This document shows, one piece after another, positions 56,128-63,514 of a DNA stretch of 64,000 nucleotides. Origin of the DNA: an uncultured Alphaproteobacteria bacterium (GTDB lineage Bacteria; Pseudomonadota; Alphaproteobacteria; Rhizobiales; Rhizobiaceae); assembly GCA_929200315.1 (NCBI GenBank), contig CAKMZB010000002.1:153852-217851 (forward strand). The letters run 5' to 3'. The notes under the pieces are model-generated. The model was not told where the DNA came from. It did no database searches and was given only the letters and a program-made list of their open reading frames with translations. Every line of letters starts with the position of its first letter. Positions within the stretch are counted from its first letter, which is position 1. Position numbers and translations under genes: made by a program.

Positions 56128-57460
56128 TCCGCTCGTTCTTGGCTTTGCCGGTCTCGGTGCGTTGGTCGCGCTCATCGCGCTGCGCCTGCCCATTGCCTAC
56201 GCAATGATTCTGGTGGGCGGTGTGGGTGTTACGTTGCTCAACGGCCCGGCGATTTTCATGGCGCAATTGAAGACGCTGGCCTACGGGCAATTCTCGATCT
56301 TCGACCTTTCTGTCGTACCACTCTTCATCTTAATGGGGGCGCTCGCGACGCGCGTGGGATTGTCGGCGGATATGTTCCGCGCCGCCAACGCCTGGTTCGG
56401 CTCTTTGCGCGGTGGAACGGCCATGGCCTCGGTGGTGGCCTGCGCAATCTTCGGGGCGGTCTGCGGTTCCTCAATCGCCACCGCCTCCACCATGGGCAAG
56501 GTCGCACTGCCGGAATTGCGGCGGGTCAGTTATTCCCCGGCCCTTGCCACCGGAACGCTTGCGGCAGGCGGTGTCCTTGGCATTCTCATTCCACCTTCGG
56601 TTGTTCTCATCCTCTACGCCGTGCTGGTTGAAGCGAGCATCGTCACCATGTTCATGGCTGCGCTTCTGCCGGGGTTGTTGGCGGTGGCGCTCTTTATGCT
56701 CGTCATTGCGGTTACGGTAACTGTGCGGCCAGCCTCCGGCCCCGCGGGGGAGGCCGTGGATCGGGCGGAGCTGCGCGCAGCGAGCCTTGCCGTCATTCCC
56801 GTGGCGCTGATCTTCCTCGCGGTCATCGGTGGCCTCTATATCGGTCTCTACAATCCAGTCCCTGCCGCCTCGATAGGTGTTGCACTTGTCGCGCTTTACG
56901 GTTTTGGCAGGAAGCGCCTCGCCTGGTCCGGTTCGCGGGAAGCGTTGCTGGAGACGGCACGGCTTTCCGGTATGATCTATCTTATTCTTCTTGGCGCGGA
57001 GATGCTCAAAATCTTCATGTCCCGCGCCGGTGTGCCACAGGCTGCGGCGGAGTGGATGGTGCAATCGGACCTTGCGCCAATGACGATCCTCATCGTGCTG
57101 CTTGTGGTGTTGATCGCGCTAGGTTGCCTCATGGATTCCCTCTCCATGATCTTGCTTGCGATTCCCTTCTTTTGGCCGGTTCTGGTTGAATTGAACGGGA
57201 CCGGAGCCGGCTTCGGGATGGACACCGAGCATCTGAAAATATGGTTTGGTATCCTGGCGCTCATCGTGGTGGAGCTTGGCCTCATCACACCGCCGGTTGG
57301 GCTTAATGTCTTTGTCATCTCCTCCATCGCTAAAGATGTCCCAATGGGCGAGGTTTTCAAGGGCGTCTTGCCCTTCTTTAGCGCCGAATTGCTGCGGGTT
57401 GGCCTGCTCCTGGCTTTCCCCTCCATCGTTCTCGTATTGCCTCTCTGGCTTGGCGGGTAG
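56120..57460 (+). CDS. TRAP transporter large permease (DctM)
   Basis: A 446-residue inner-membrane subunit with about twelve hydrophobic segments. Typical stretches are VPLFILMGALATRVGLSADMF and ACAIFGAVCGSSIATASTMGK, the latter part of the sodium/substrate site. It completes a three-gene TRAP system (P-Q-M order) downstream of the PcaF-like thiolase. The substrate is probably a carboxylate whose breakdown may need the thiolase; this is inference. Confidence 0.93.
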   Translation: MADPLVLGFAGLGALVALIALRLPIAYAMILVGGVGVTLLNGPAIFMAQLKTLAYGQFSIFDLSVVPLFILMGALATRVGLSADMFRAANAWFGSLRGGTAMASVVACAIFGAVCGSSIATASTMGKVALPELRRVSYSPALATGTLAAGGVLGILIPPSVVLILYAVLVEASIVTMFMAALLPGLLAVALFMLVIAVTVTVRPASGPAGEAVDRAELRAASLAVIPVALIFLAVIGGLYIGLYNPVPAASIGVALVALYGFGRKRLAWSGSREALLETARLSGMIYLILLGAEMLKIFMSRAGVPQAAAEWMVQSDLAPMTILIVLLVVLIALGCLMDSLSMILLAIPFFWPVLVELNGTGAGFGMDTEHLKIWFGILALIVVELGLITPPVGLNVFVISSIAKDVPMGEVFKGVLPFFSAELLRVGLLLAFPSIVLVLPLWLGG

Positions 57461-57541
57461 GTTGGACAAGGCTGGACCAAAGAGCCGAATGATGCGATGC
57501 GGCTGCCGCAAAAGGTGGCCCAGTCAGCAGCGGAAATGTCT

Positions 57542-58182
57542 ATGAGCGACTCCATCCAGACGGCGGTTATCGGCTGCGGCTATTAGGGAAAGAACCTGGT
57601 ACGCAATTTTGCCGAACTCGGCGCACTCGCCATTGCTGCTCCGGCCATCTCCACCGCGACCTCACCTCACGCGCGGTATCCGCGGGCAAGCATGTCTTTG
57701 TCGAAAAGCCCATCGCTCTTTCGATGGAAGATGGAGAAGCGATGAGGGATGAAGTGGCGAAGGCCGGGGTGTAGGTCATGGTGGGGCACCTGCTTCAATA
57801 TCACCCGATCTGCCGGCACCTGCAAAAGCTGGTGCAGGATGGCGCGACTGGTGCGTTACGCTATGTCTATTCCAACCGCATGAGCATGGGGAAACTTCGC
57901 ACTGAGGAGGACGTGATCAGGTCCTTCGCGCCCCATGACGTTTCCATGGTTCTGGGCCTCACCGGTGAGGCCTCGCACACGATCACCGCTCACGGCGCGA
58001 CCATAGTTTCAGATGAGTTGGCCGACAGAGGTCATCTCCACATGATCTTTCCTTCTGGCCTGAAAACCCACATCTTCGTTTCCTGTGAGGGCGAAGTCCT
58101 GGGGGATGATCTCACTTGCCCGCGAACGGGGGAACGGTACGAGCTTTCCGCCGATAGCGAGAGCCTTGGATTTGCAGGCTAG
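57542..58182 (+). pseudogene. Broken Gfo/Idh/MocA oxidoreductase (WbpB/WlbA-like)
   Basis: The remains of a nucleotide-sugar 3-dehydrogenase. The N-terminus MSDSIQTAVIGCGY is followed by TAG (57584) where the family has tryptophan in GCGYWGKN, then GKNLVRNFAELGAL. About 50 codons of the Rossmann domain are missing. The frame changes before GKHVFVEKPIALS (from 57688), and a second TAG lies at 57772 just before VMVGHLLQYHP. The C-terminus is also cut short at the 58182 stop. With two nonsense codons, a frameshift and an internal deletion it cannot make an enzyme; a 134-codon open fragment remains from 57778. Its place before WbpE- and WbpA-like genes indicates a former UDP-diacetamido-uronate pathway step. 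Confidence 0.88.
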
Positions 58183-58282
58183 GCGTCAGTCGTCGTGGTC
58201 AGAAAGCCTTGCCTTTGCCGCCTTTGCGGGCGATTGAGCACCCGCTCCATTCCTCTTGTCTATACCGCCGAAAGACCGTGCC

Positions 58283-59380
58283 ATGAGTGACGCTATTGCC
58301 TTTATCGACCTTGCCGCTCAGCAGGACTGTCTGCGGGACAAGATCGAACCAGCCATTGCCCGTGCCCTTGCCCATGTCGGTTACATTATAGGGCCGGAGG
58401 TGAAACAGTTTGAGGCGGATATGGCAGCCTTCGCTGGCGGCGGCGAAACGCAGGTTGTCTCCAACGCTTCTGGCACCGATGCCCCTGCCTTGCCGTTAAT
58501 GGCGTGCGGTCTGAAGCCGGGCGATGCTGTCTTCTGCCCGGCCTTCACTTCTGCAGCGACGGCGGAAGTCGTTGCTTGGTTAGGGGCGGTGCCCTATTTT
58601 GTCGAGATTGACGAGCAGACCTTCAACATGGACCCGGGAAGCCTGAAACAGGCAATTGCCGAATGCGCCAGATCCGACCTCACCCCGCGCGCGGTGATCG
58701 CGGTGGATTTGTTTGGTCAGGCCGCAGACTACGAGGCAATCCGCGTCATTTGCGATGAGAACAATTTGAAACTCATCTCGGATGCCGTGCAGGGCTTTGG
58801 TGCGACGGTGAACGGCAAGCAGTCCATCGAATGGGCTGACTTCGTCTCAACCTCTTTCTTCCCCGCAAAGCCGCTGAGCTGTAGTGGCGATGGTGGGGCG
58901 ACACTGACGCGTGATGAAGAAACAGCCGACATCATGCGGTCGCTGCGCGTCAACGATAAGGGCACGCATAAATACAACACGGTGCGCATTGGTATGAATG
59001 GCCGCTTGGACACGATCCAGGCCGCGATCCTGGTCGAAAAGCCCGCAGTCTTTGCCGACGAGATCGACAGGCGCAACGCTATTGCCGACCGCTACACTGA
59101 GGCTCTTGGCGACATTCTGGACGTGCCCCGTGTGCCGGAAGGCTACGTGTCCACCTGGGCGCAATACACGCTGAAGATGAAGGTTGGCGCGCGGGAAGAC
59201 TTTGCCGCGGCGCTGAAAGATGCAGGTGTGCCGACCGCGTTCTATTGTCCCAAACCGCTCAACCACCAAACGACCTATGAGAACTTCCCGGTTGCGGCCA
59301 ATGGGTTGCCTGTCTCTGAGGAGCTGAGCCAGCGGATTCTCTCACTGCCCATGCATCCCTATCTCGCCGAAGGCGTCTAG
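58283..59380 (+). CDS. DegT/DnrJ/EryC1 aminotransferase (WbpE-like), ended early by an amber codon
   Basis: A 365-residue PLP aminotransferase of sugar-nucleotide biosynthesis (transfer to a 3-keto-uronate sugar). The PLP lysine is K196 in SFFPAKPL and DAVQGFGAT is present. Conserved spots have drifted: SNASGTDAPAL replaces the usual NGTDAL pattern, and SCSGDGG replaces GCYGDGG. The frame stops at TAG 59378. Twelve more codons, DRIIEAVLANA and a TGA, continue in frame to 59416 and match the normal family end, so the TAG probably replaced a glutamine codon. The loss of eleven residues may still allow activity. It lies between the WbpB-like pseudogene and the WbpA-like gene. Confidence 0.75.
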   Translation: MSDAIAFIDLAAQQDCLRDKIEPAIARALAHVGYIIGPEVKQFEADMAAFAGGGETQVVSNASGTDAPALPLMACGLKPGDAVFCPAFTSAATAEVVAWLGAVPYFVEIDEQTFNMDPGSLKQAIAECARSDLTPRAVIAVDLFGQAADYEAIRVICDENNLKLISDAVQGFGATVNGKQSIEWADFVSTSFFPAKPLSCSGDGGATLTRDEETADIMRSLRVNDKGTHKYNTVRIGMNGRLDTIQAAILVEKPAVFADEIDRRNAIADRYTEALGDILDVPRVPEGYVSTWAQYTLKMKVGAREDFAAALKDAGVPTAFYCPKPLNHQTTYENFPVAANGLPVSEELSQRILSLPMHPYLAEGV

Positions 59381-59452
59381 GACCGCATCATCGAGGCCGT
59401 TCTCGCCAACGCGTGAGCCGCTACAACAGCAATTCAATGAAAGATTTTTGCC

Positions 59453-60808
59453 ATGGCTGAGACATCTAGCGCTAAGGACTATGCTGACCGTTTCGTAAAG
59501 CGGGTTGGGGGCAAAAACGCCGTGATTGGCATTGTGGGGCTTGGCTATGTCGGTCTGCCGCTGGTGCTCGCCTTTGATACAGCGGGGTTCAACGTCATTG
59601 GTTTCGATGTCGATCAGGCGAAGGTCGATAGCTTGAACGCTGGCAAAACCTACATCCGCCACATCAGTGACGCGCGCGTTACATCCCTGCGCGATGCGGG
59701 GCGTTTTACGCCGACCAATGACTTTTCCCGCATTGCCGACGTCGATGCAATTCTCATCTGTGTGCCGACGCCCCTTTCAGTCTACCGCGATCCCGACATG
59801 ACCTATGTGGAGGCCACTGCCCGTGCCATTGCCCCGCATTTGCGGCGCGGTCAGCTGGTGACACTTGAATCGACGACTTATCCCATGACGTCGGAATCCC
59901 TCTTGTCGGATCTGCTCAACGAGGGTTCGGGCCTGAAGGCGGATCAAGATTATGCCATCGCCTATTCCCCGGAGCGTGAAGACCCTGGCAATCGTGATTT
60001 TGACACCAACACGATCCCCAAAGTCGTCGGTGCCGATAGCGAGGAATCCGGTCGTATGGCCGAGGCGCTTTACGAGAGCATTATTGGCAAGATCGTGCGG
60101 GTGGATTCAATGAAGACCGCCGAAGCGGTGAAACTGACGGAAAATATTTTCCGTTCGGTCAATATCGCTCTCGTCAACGAGCTGAAGATGATTTTTGAGC
60201 CGATGGGGATCGATACTCATAGGGTAATCGATGCTGCAAAAACCAAGCCTTTCGGCTTCATGCCTTTTTATCCCGGCCCTGGTATTGGCGGGCATTGTAT
60301 CCCCATCGACCCGTTCTACCTGACTTGGAAGGCGCGGGAATTTGGACGCCACACGCGGTTCATCGAGCTTGCCGGTGAGATCAACTTATCCATGCCGCAA
60401 TATGTAGTGGACCGGATGACGGCTGCCCTTTCCGACCATAGCGGCAGGGCCATCCGCGATGCACGCATTCTGTTGCTGGGTCTCGCCTACAAAAAGAATG
60501 TTGACGATATACGCGAGTCGCCATCCATTGTGCTCATTGAGATGCTGGAAGAGCGCGGAGCGAAGGTCGACTATCATGACCCCTTCATCCCGGTGGTTCC
60601 GCCCACCCGCGAACATATGGAACTTGCCGGACGCATCTCTGTTGATTGGACGGCTGCGAACCTTGGCTCCTACGATGCAGTGCTCATTTCCACCAACCAT
60701 GACGGCGTGGATATGGACCTCCTGCTGAAGCACGCGCCTCTGGTAGTGGACACGCGAGACGCGCTCTATCAGGTGGCGCCGGGCAAAGCGAAGGTTGTGA
60801 AGGCGTAA
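59453..60808 (+). CDS. UDP-N-acetylglucosamine 6-dehydrogenase-like nucleotide sugar dehydrogenase (WbpA type)
   Basis: A 451-residue UDP-glucose/GDP-mannose dehydrogenase family enzyme that oxidises the C6 hydroxyl of a UDP-sugar to a carboxylate in two NAD-dependent steps. The NAD site is GIVGLGYVGLPL (about 25-36). The catalytic cysteine is C282 in GGHCIPIDP, and the C-terminal domain has LGLAYKKNVDDIRESPS. The frame is intact over its full normal length, unlike its neighbours. Sequence and context favour UDP-GlcNAc as substrate, giving the first step of diacetamido-uronate synthesis. Confidence 0.87.
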   Translation: MAETSSAKDYADRFVKRVGGKNAVIGIVGLGYVGLPLVLAFDTAGFNVIGFDVDQAKVDSLNAGKTYIRHISDARVTSLRDAGRFTPTNDFSRIADVDAILICVPTPLSVYRDPDMTYVEATARAIAPHLRRGQLVTLESTTYPMTSESLLSDLLNEGSGLKADQDYAIAYSPEREDPGNRDFDTNTIPKVVGADSEESGRMAEALYESIIGKIVRVDSMKTAEAVKLTENIFRSVNIALVNELKMIFEPMGIDTHRVIDAAKTKPFGFMPFYPGPGIGGHCIPIDPFYLTWKAREFGRHTRFIELAGEINLSMPQYVVDRMTAALSDHSGRAIRDARILLLGLAYKKNVDDIRESPSIVLIEMLEERGAKVDYHDPFIPVVPPTREHMELAGRISVDWTAANLGSYDAVLISTNHDGVDMDLLLKHAPLVVDTRDALYQVAPGKAKVVKA

Positions 60809-60839
60809 GGCGCGTCAAATCCTCCAACTGCTCGCCTTA
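60806..60839. terminator. Weak inverted repeat between convergent genes
   Basis: TAAGGCG (60806-60812), which includes the stop of the dehydrogenase gene, pairs with CGCCTTA (60833-60839), leaving a 20-base loop. AAAAAG follows on the plus strand and there is no T-run on either side, so it is only a possible terminator between the dehydrogenase and DUF2793 genes. Confidence 0.3.
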
Positions 60840-60845
60840 AAAAGT

Positions 60846-62267
60846 CTAAATCAAAACACTCGCGGAAATCTGAGCCCGTGCGTCGCCAGGGCTGGCGGCA
60901 ACGCCACCGGTACCGCTGGCAACCTTTACAGCGACGATGATGGAATTTTCGCCTTCTGGCGACAATATGGGTTGTCCGAAACAAACGGAAATCCCAACAT
61001 TGGGACTCACAGGAACCACGTAAGCTGAGGAAAGAACTGTGTTCGCGCTGTCTAGCATGGCACTATAGATCGCTCCCCTGTTCACGCCGTTATAGACACG
61101 CATCTTGGCCAAAGCCGAGACCGCATCATCTCCCCAAGAGAGAAAATCTAGCTGCATGGATGGCACGACTTTCTGATAGGTGCTTGTGCTGGAGGTAACG
61201 AAACTCTGACTGAGGTCGTCTTCCACAATGCGATTGCGCCGCGCCCAACGGCTGGCAACCCAACGTTTGTCGGGTTGATCGGTAAATTCACCCGAACTGC
61301 CGGTGCGCACCATACCGACGAGCAATTGTCCGAAGTCACCGCTGCGCATGGGGAGGCCATTGCGTGGATCGTTTGTTGATGCATCTATCGAGGCTTCCAG
61401 CGTGAATGTGCCGCCGGTTTGCTTCAAATAGACGTAATAAAGAGTGGATGCTGCGAGACCGGACGAGCTGAGTGTTGGTGGATTTGAAGGGTCTAGTGAA
61501 ACCGCTGAATTGTGGAGAACAACGGTTGGACCAAGTGGCGTGGTAAGCGTGAGCAGTGATGTGTTCGTCATGATGAGACGGCAACCGGGTGTTGGAAGCG
61601 TGGCTGGCTCGCCCGATGAACCGGAGGATGTTTGCGGAAGGCTCACTGCGCCGGATGACTGATCCACCACCAGAGCGTCAGTCCATGTCGTGCCATCGGC
61701 GGATACGCGCAGCGTGAGATTGTCGCTGCCAACAAGGCCAAACTCCGCCCGACCCTCAAAACCGGCCTGAAAGATGATGGAGCCGACATCATTGATGGTC
61801 GCCTTATTGAGGATGAGGCGTTGGTCTCCACCCTCGTGGTCGAGGCGGACATTCGCGCTGGAAACTGCCAACCGAGTTGTGGTGTCCGCCTGAGCGTTGA
61901 CACCAAGAAGCGGCGTCGTCTGAGAGCCAGACCCTGAAACCGGCTGCCAGTCTGCGGTACCGAAGACGAGAAGCGCCTGCTCGTCGGCCACATGAACGAT
62001 CCAGCCTTCGCGCGGCATCAGTTCGGTCCAGCCACCATCCTGCCAGGCTGCGATGGTGCCAGCCGCGAAAGGCCAGTCACCAGCCGGGTCAGGCACGATA
62101 TAGCGCGCGCCGTCGGCGGGGGTTTCGGGAACAGTTCCTTCACTGCGGGAAGAAACTGCGAGTTGAACAAGCGCATCAAGGCGGCGGATTGCCTCGTTAT
62201 GGGTGACGTGCTTCTGCGCTTGCGCAGCGAGAATATAAGGTAGCTCAAGATTGGGTGTTTCAGACAT
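60846..62267 (-). CDS. DUF2793 domain-containing protein (phage/GTA tail-associated type)
   Basis: A 473-residue protein. The N-terminal 90-100 residues are the DUF2793 domain (LELPYILAAQAQKHVTHNEA, then RYIVPDPAGDWPFAAGTIAAW). This domain is found in prophage and gene-transfer-agent tail regions of alphaproteobacteria. The remainder is rich in Ser, Thr and Gly and looks like beta-structured fibre or receptor-binding material. There is no signal peptide. No other phage or GTA gene is nearby, so it is an isolated cargo or remnant gene. It is convergent with the dehydrogenase gene and lies between members of the sugar module. Confidence 0.75.
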   Translation of the reverse strand: MSETPNLELPYILAAQAQKHVTHNEAIRRLDALVQLAVSSRSEGTVPETPADGARYIVPDPAGDWPFAAGTIAAWQDGGWTELMPREGWIVHVADEQALLVFGTADWQPVSGSGSQTTPLLGVNAQADTTTRLAVSSANVRLDHEGGDQRLILNKATINDVGSIIFQAGFEGRAEFGLVGSDNLTLRVSADGTTWTDALVVDQSSGAVSLPQTSSGSSGEPATLPTPGCRLIMTNTSLLTLTTPLGPTVVLHNSAVSLDPSNPPTLSSSGLAASTLYYVYLKQTGGTFTLEASIDASTNDPRNGLPMRSGDFGQLLVGMVRTGSSGEFTDQPDKRWVASRWARRNRIVEDDLSQSFVTSSTSTYQKVVPSMQLDFLSWGDDAVSALAKMRVYNGVNRGAIYSAMLDSANTVLSSAYVVPVSPNVGISVCFGQPILSPEGENSIIVAVKVASGTGGVAASPGDARAQISASVLI

Positions 62268-62337
62268 GCGGGCGCTCCGGAAATGAAGCGTTCACTGTCA
62301 GCCCATTTCACAAGGCGAGGATTTCTTTGCAGCTATG

Positions 62338-62355
62338 ATATGAATAAATTCATAT
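62338..62355. promoter_or_regulatory. AT-rich 18-bp palindrome upstream of DUF2793 gene
   Basis: ATATGAAT (62338-62345) and ATTCATAT (62348-62355) form a perfect inverted repeat with a two-base centre, about 70 bp before the DUF2793 start at 62267 and about 75 bp after the epimerase stop. In this GC-rich window it stands out as a candidate operator or promoter element. Alternatively it may mark a DNA insertion edge. The binding factor is unknown. Confidence 0.4.
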
Positions 62356-62429
62356 ATTCAATGTGTTGGCAAAGTGTACGGTGGAGATAATCCGCCATGA
62401 CGTCACAGCAGACGCGAATATGCTCGCCT

Positions 62430-63446
62430 CTAGATCGCCAGAATGGCCGCGATACAGCGCTCAGCGGCATCGCCCTCACCATAGTCGGAAATGTTTTTGC
62501 GCTCGGGCGCAAACTCGCTGGTCCAGAGGCGGTTCCAGCTCGCCTCCAGCGTCTCAACCCATTCGGTCTCGCCTCGCAAAGTCACGCAGGGGGTGCGGTG
62601 GAAATGAGCCTCTTTCTGGAGGCCGCCGGAATCCGTCAGCACCAGTTCAGCGCCCGCGAGCAGACGGTGCATGTCAATATAGCCGACAGGGGGAATAGTG
62701 CGGATGCCGCGTGCGGTAAGGTCGTCTTCGCCAATGCCGATACGGGCAATCGCCTGCTTGGTGCGCGGATGCAGCGGCAGAACGATGGTGCGCCCAGCAG
62801 CTTCCTTTTCTAGAAAGTCGATCACCCGGCGCAGTTGATCATCATTATCACAATTCTCTGCTCTATGAATGGTGGCGAGAATGTAGGATCGTGTCTTTGC
62901 CTGTTCGATGGCAAAAAGCGTCGCGTCATACATGACGTCCCCGACATGGTGGGCCCCTTCAGTGATGCCCTCATTTCCCAGATTGGTGATTGAAGAGCGG
63001 GTCGGGCAGAGTAATAGGTCGCTAAAATGGTCGGTTAGAACGCGGTTCACTTCTTCTGGCATCTTTTTATTGAAAGAGCGCAACCCGGCTTCGACGTGGA
63101 TGACGGGGATATGGAGCTTGGCGGCGACCAACGCGCCAGCGAGGGTGGAGTTTGTGTCGCCATAGACCAAAACCCGATCTGGCTTTTCCTCCTGCATGAT
63201 GGTCTCCAAACCCTCCATCATGCGAGCTGTCATGGCTCCGTGACTGCCGCCACCAACACCCAGATTGTGGGCGGGTTTGGGTATGCTCAATTCATCAAAA
63301 AACGTGTCCGACATATTGGCGTCAAAATGCTGGCCCGTGTGGACAATTCGCTCGCGGATCGCTTTGTTTTTGGTGAAGGCTCGGGAGAGGGTGGTGGCCT
63401 TCACGAATTGCGAGCAGGTGCTGACGATGGTGAGAACATCGGGCAT
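62430..63446 (-). CDS. UDP-N-acetylglucosamine 2-epimerase family protein (WecB/WbpI-like), probably degraded
   Basis: A 338-residue GT-B-fold 2-epimerase, against about 360-380 for the family. HVEAGLRSF, HRAEN, TDSGGLQKEA and GETEWVE are in place and resemble the WbpI type acting on UDP-diacetamido-uronate. The invariant N-terminal UDP-binding motif GxRPE/Q is replaced: the protein reads VLTIVSTCSQFVK where relatives have GARPQ. About 13 residues are missing between DATLFAIEQAKTRS and YILATIHRAEN. The frame is open, but loss of the phosphate-binding arginine suggests a weak or dead enzyme. It starts 68 bp after dnaE2 on the minus strand. Confidence 0.8.
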   Translation of the reverse strand: MPDVLTIVSTCSQFVKATTLSRAFTKNKAIRERIVHTGQHFDANMSDTFFDELSIPKPAHNLGVGGGSHGAMTARMMEGLETIMQEEKPDRVLVYGDTNSTLAGALVAAKLHIPVIHVEAGLRSFNKKMPEEVNRVLTDHFSDLLLCPTRSSITNLGNEGITEGAHHVGDVMYDATLFAIEQAKTRSYILATIHRAENCDNDDQLRRVIDFLEKEAAGRTIVLPLHPRTKQAIARIGIGEDDLTARGIRTIPPVGYIDMHRLLAGAELVLTDSGGLQKEAHFHRTPCVTLRGETEWVETLEASWNRLWTSEFAPERKNISDYGEGDAAERCIAAILAI

Positions 63447-63514
63447 GGTTCAGGCCGGTCGAAACGGGTGTTAGCCCTGTCTACAAGAGCGCGGGCGATA
63501 TGAACATAAGCGGT

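Noticed and set aside
57778-58182. 134-codon open frame as an independent small gene
   Set aside because: It is the remnant of the C-terminal domain of the WbpB-like oxidoreductase and lacks the nucleotide-binding half.
57584-59380. TAG recoded as a sense codon (for example pyrrolysine)
   Set aside because: TAG ends many intact genes in the window (hslU, the dioxygenase, LysR), and the TAGs fall at unrelated residues beside a frameshift and a deletion.
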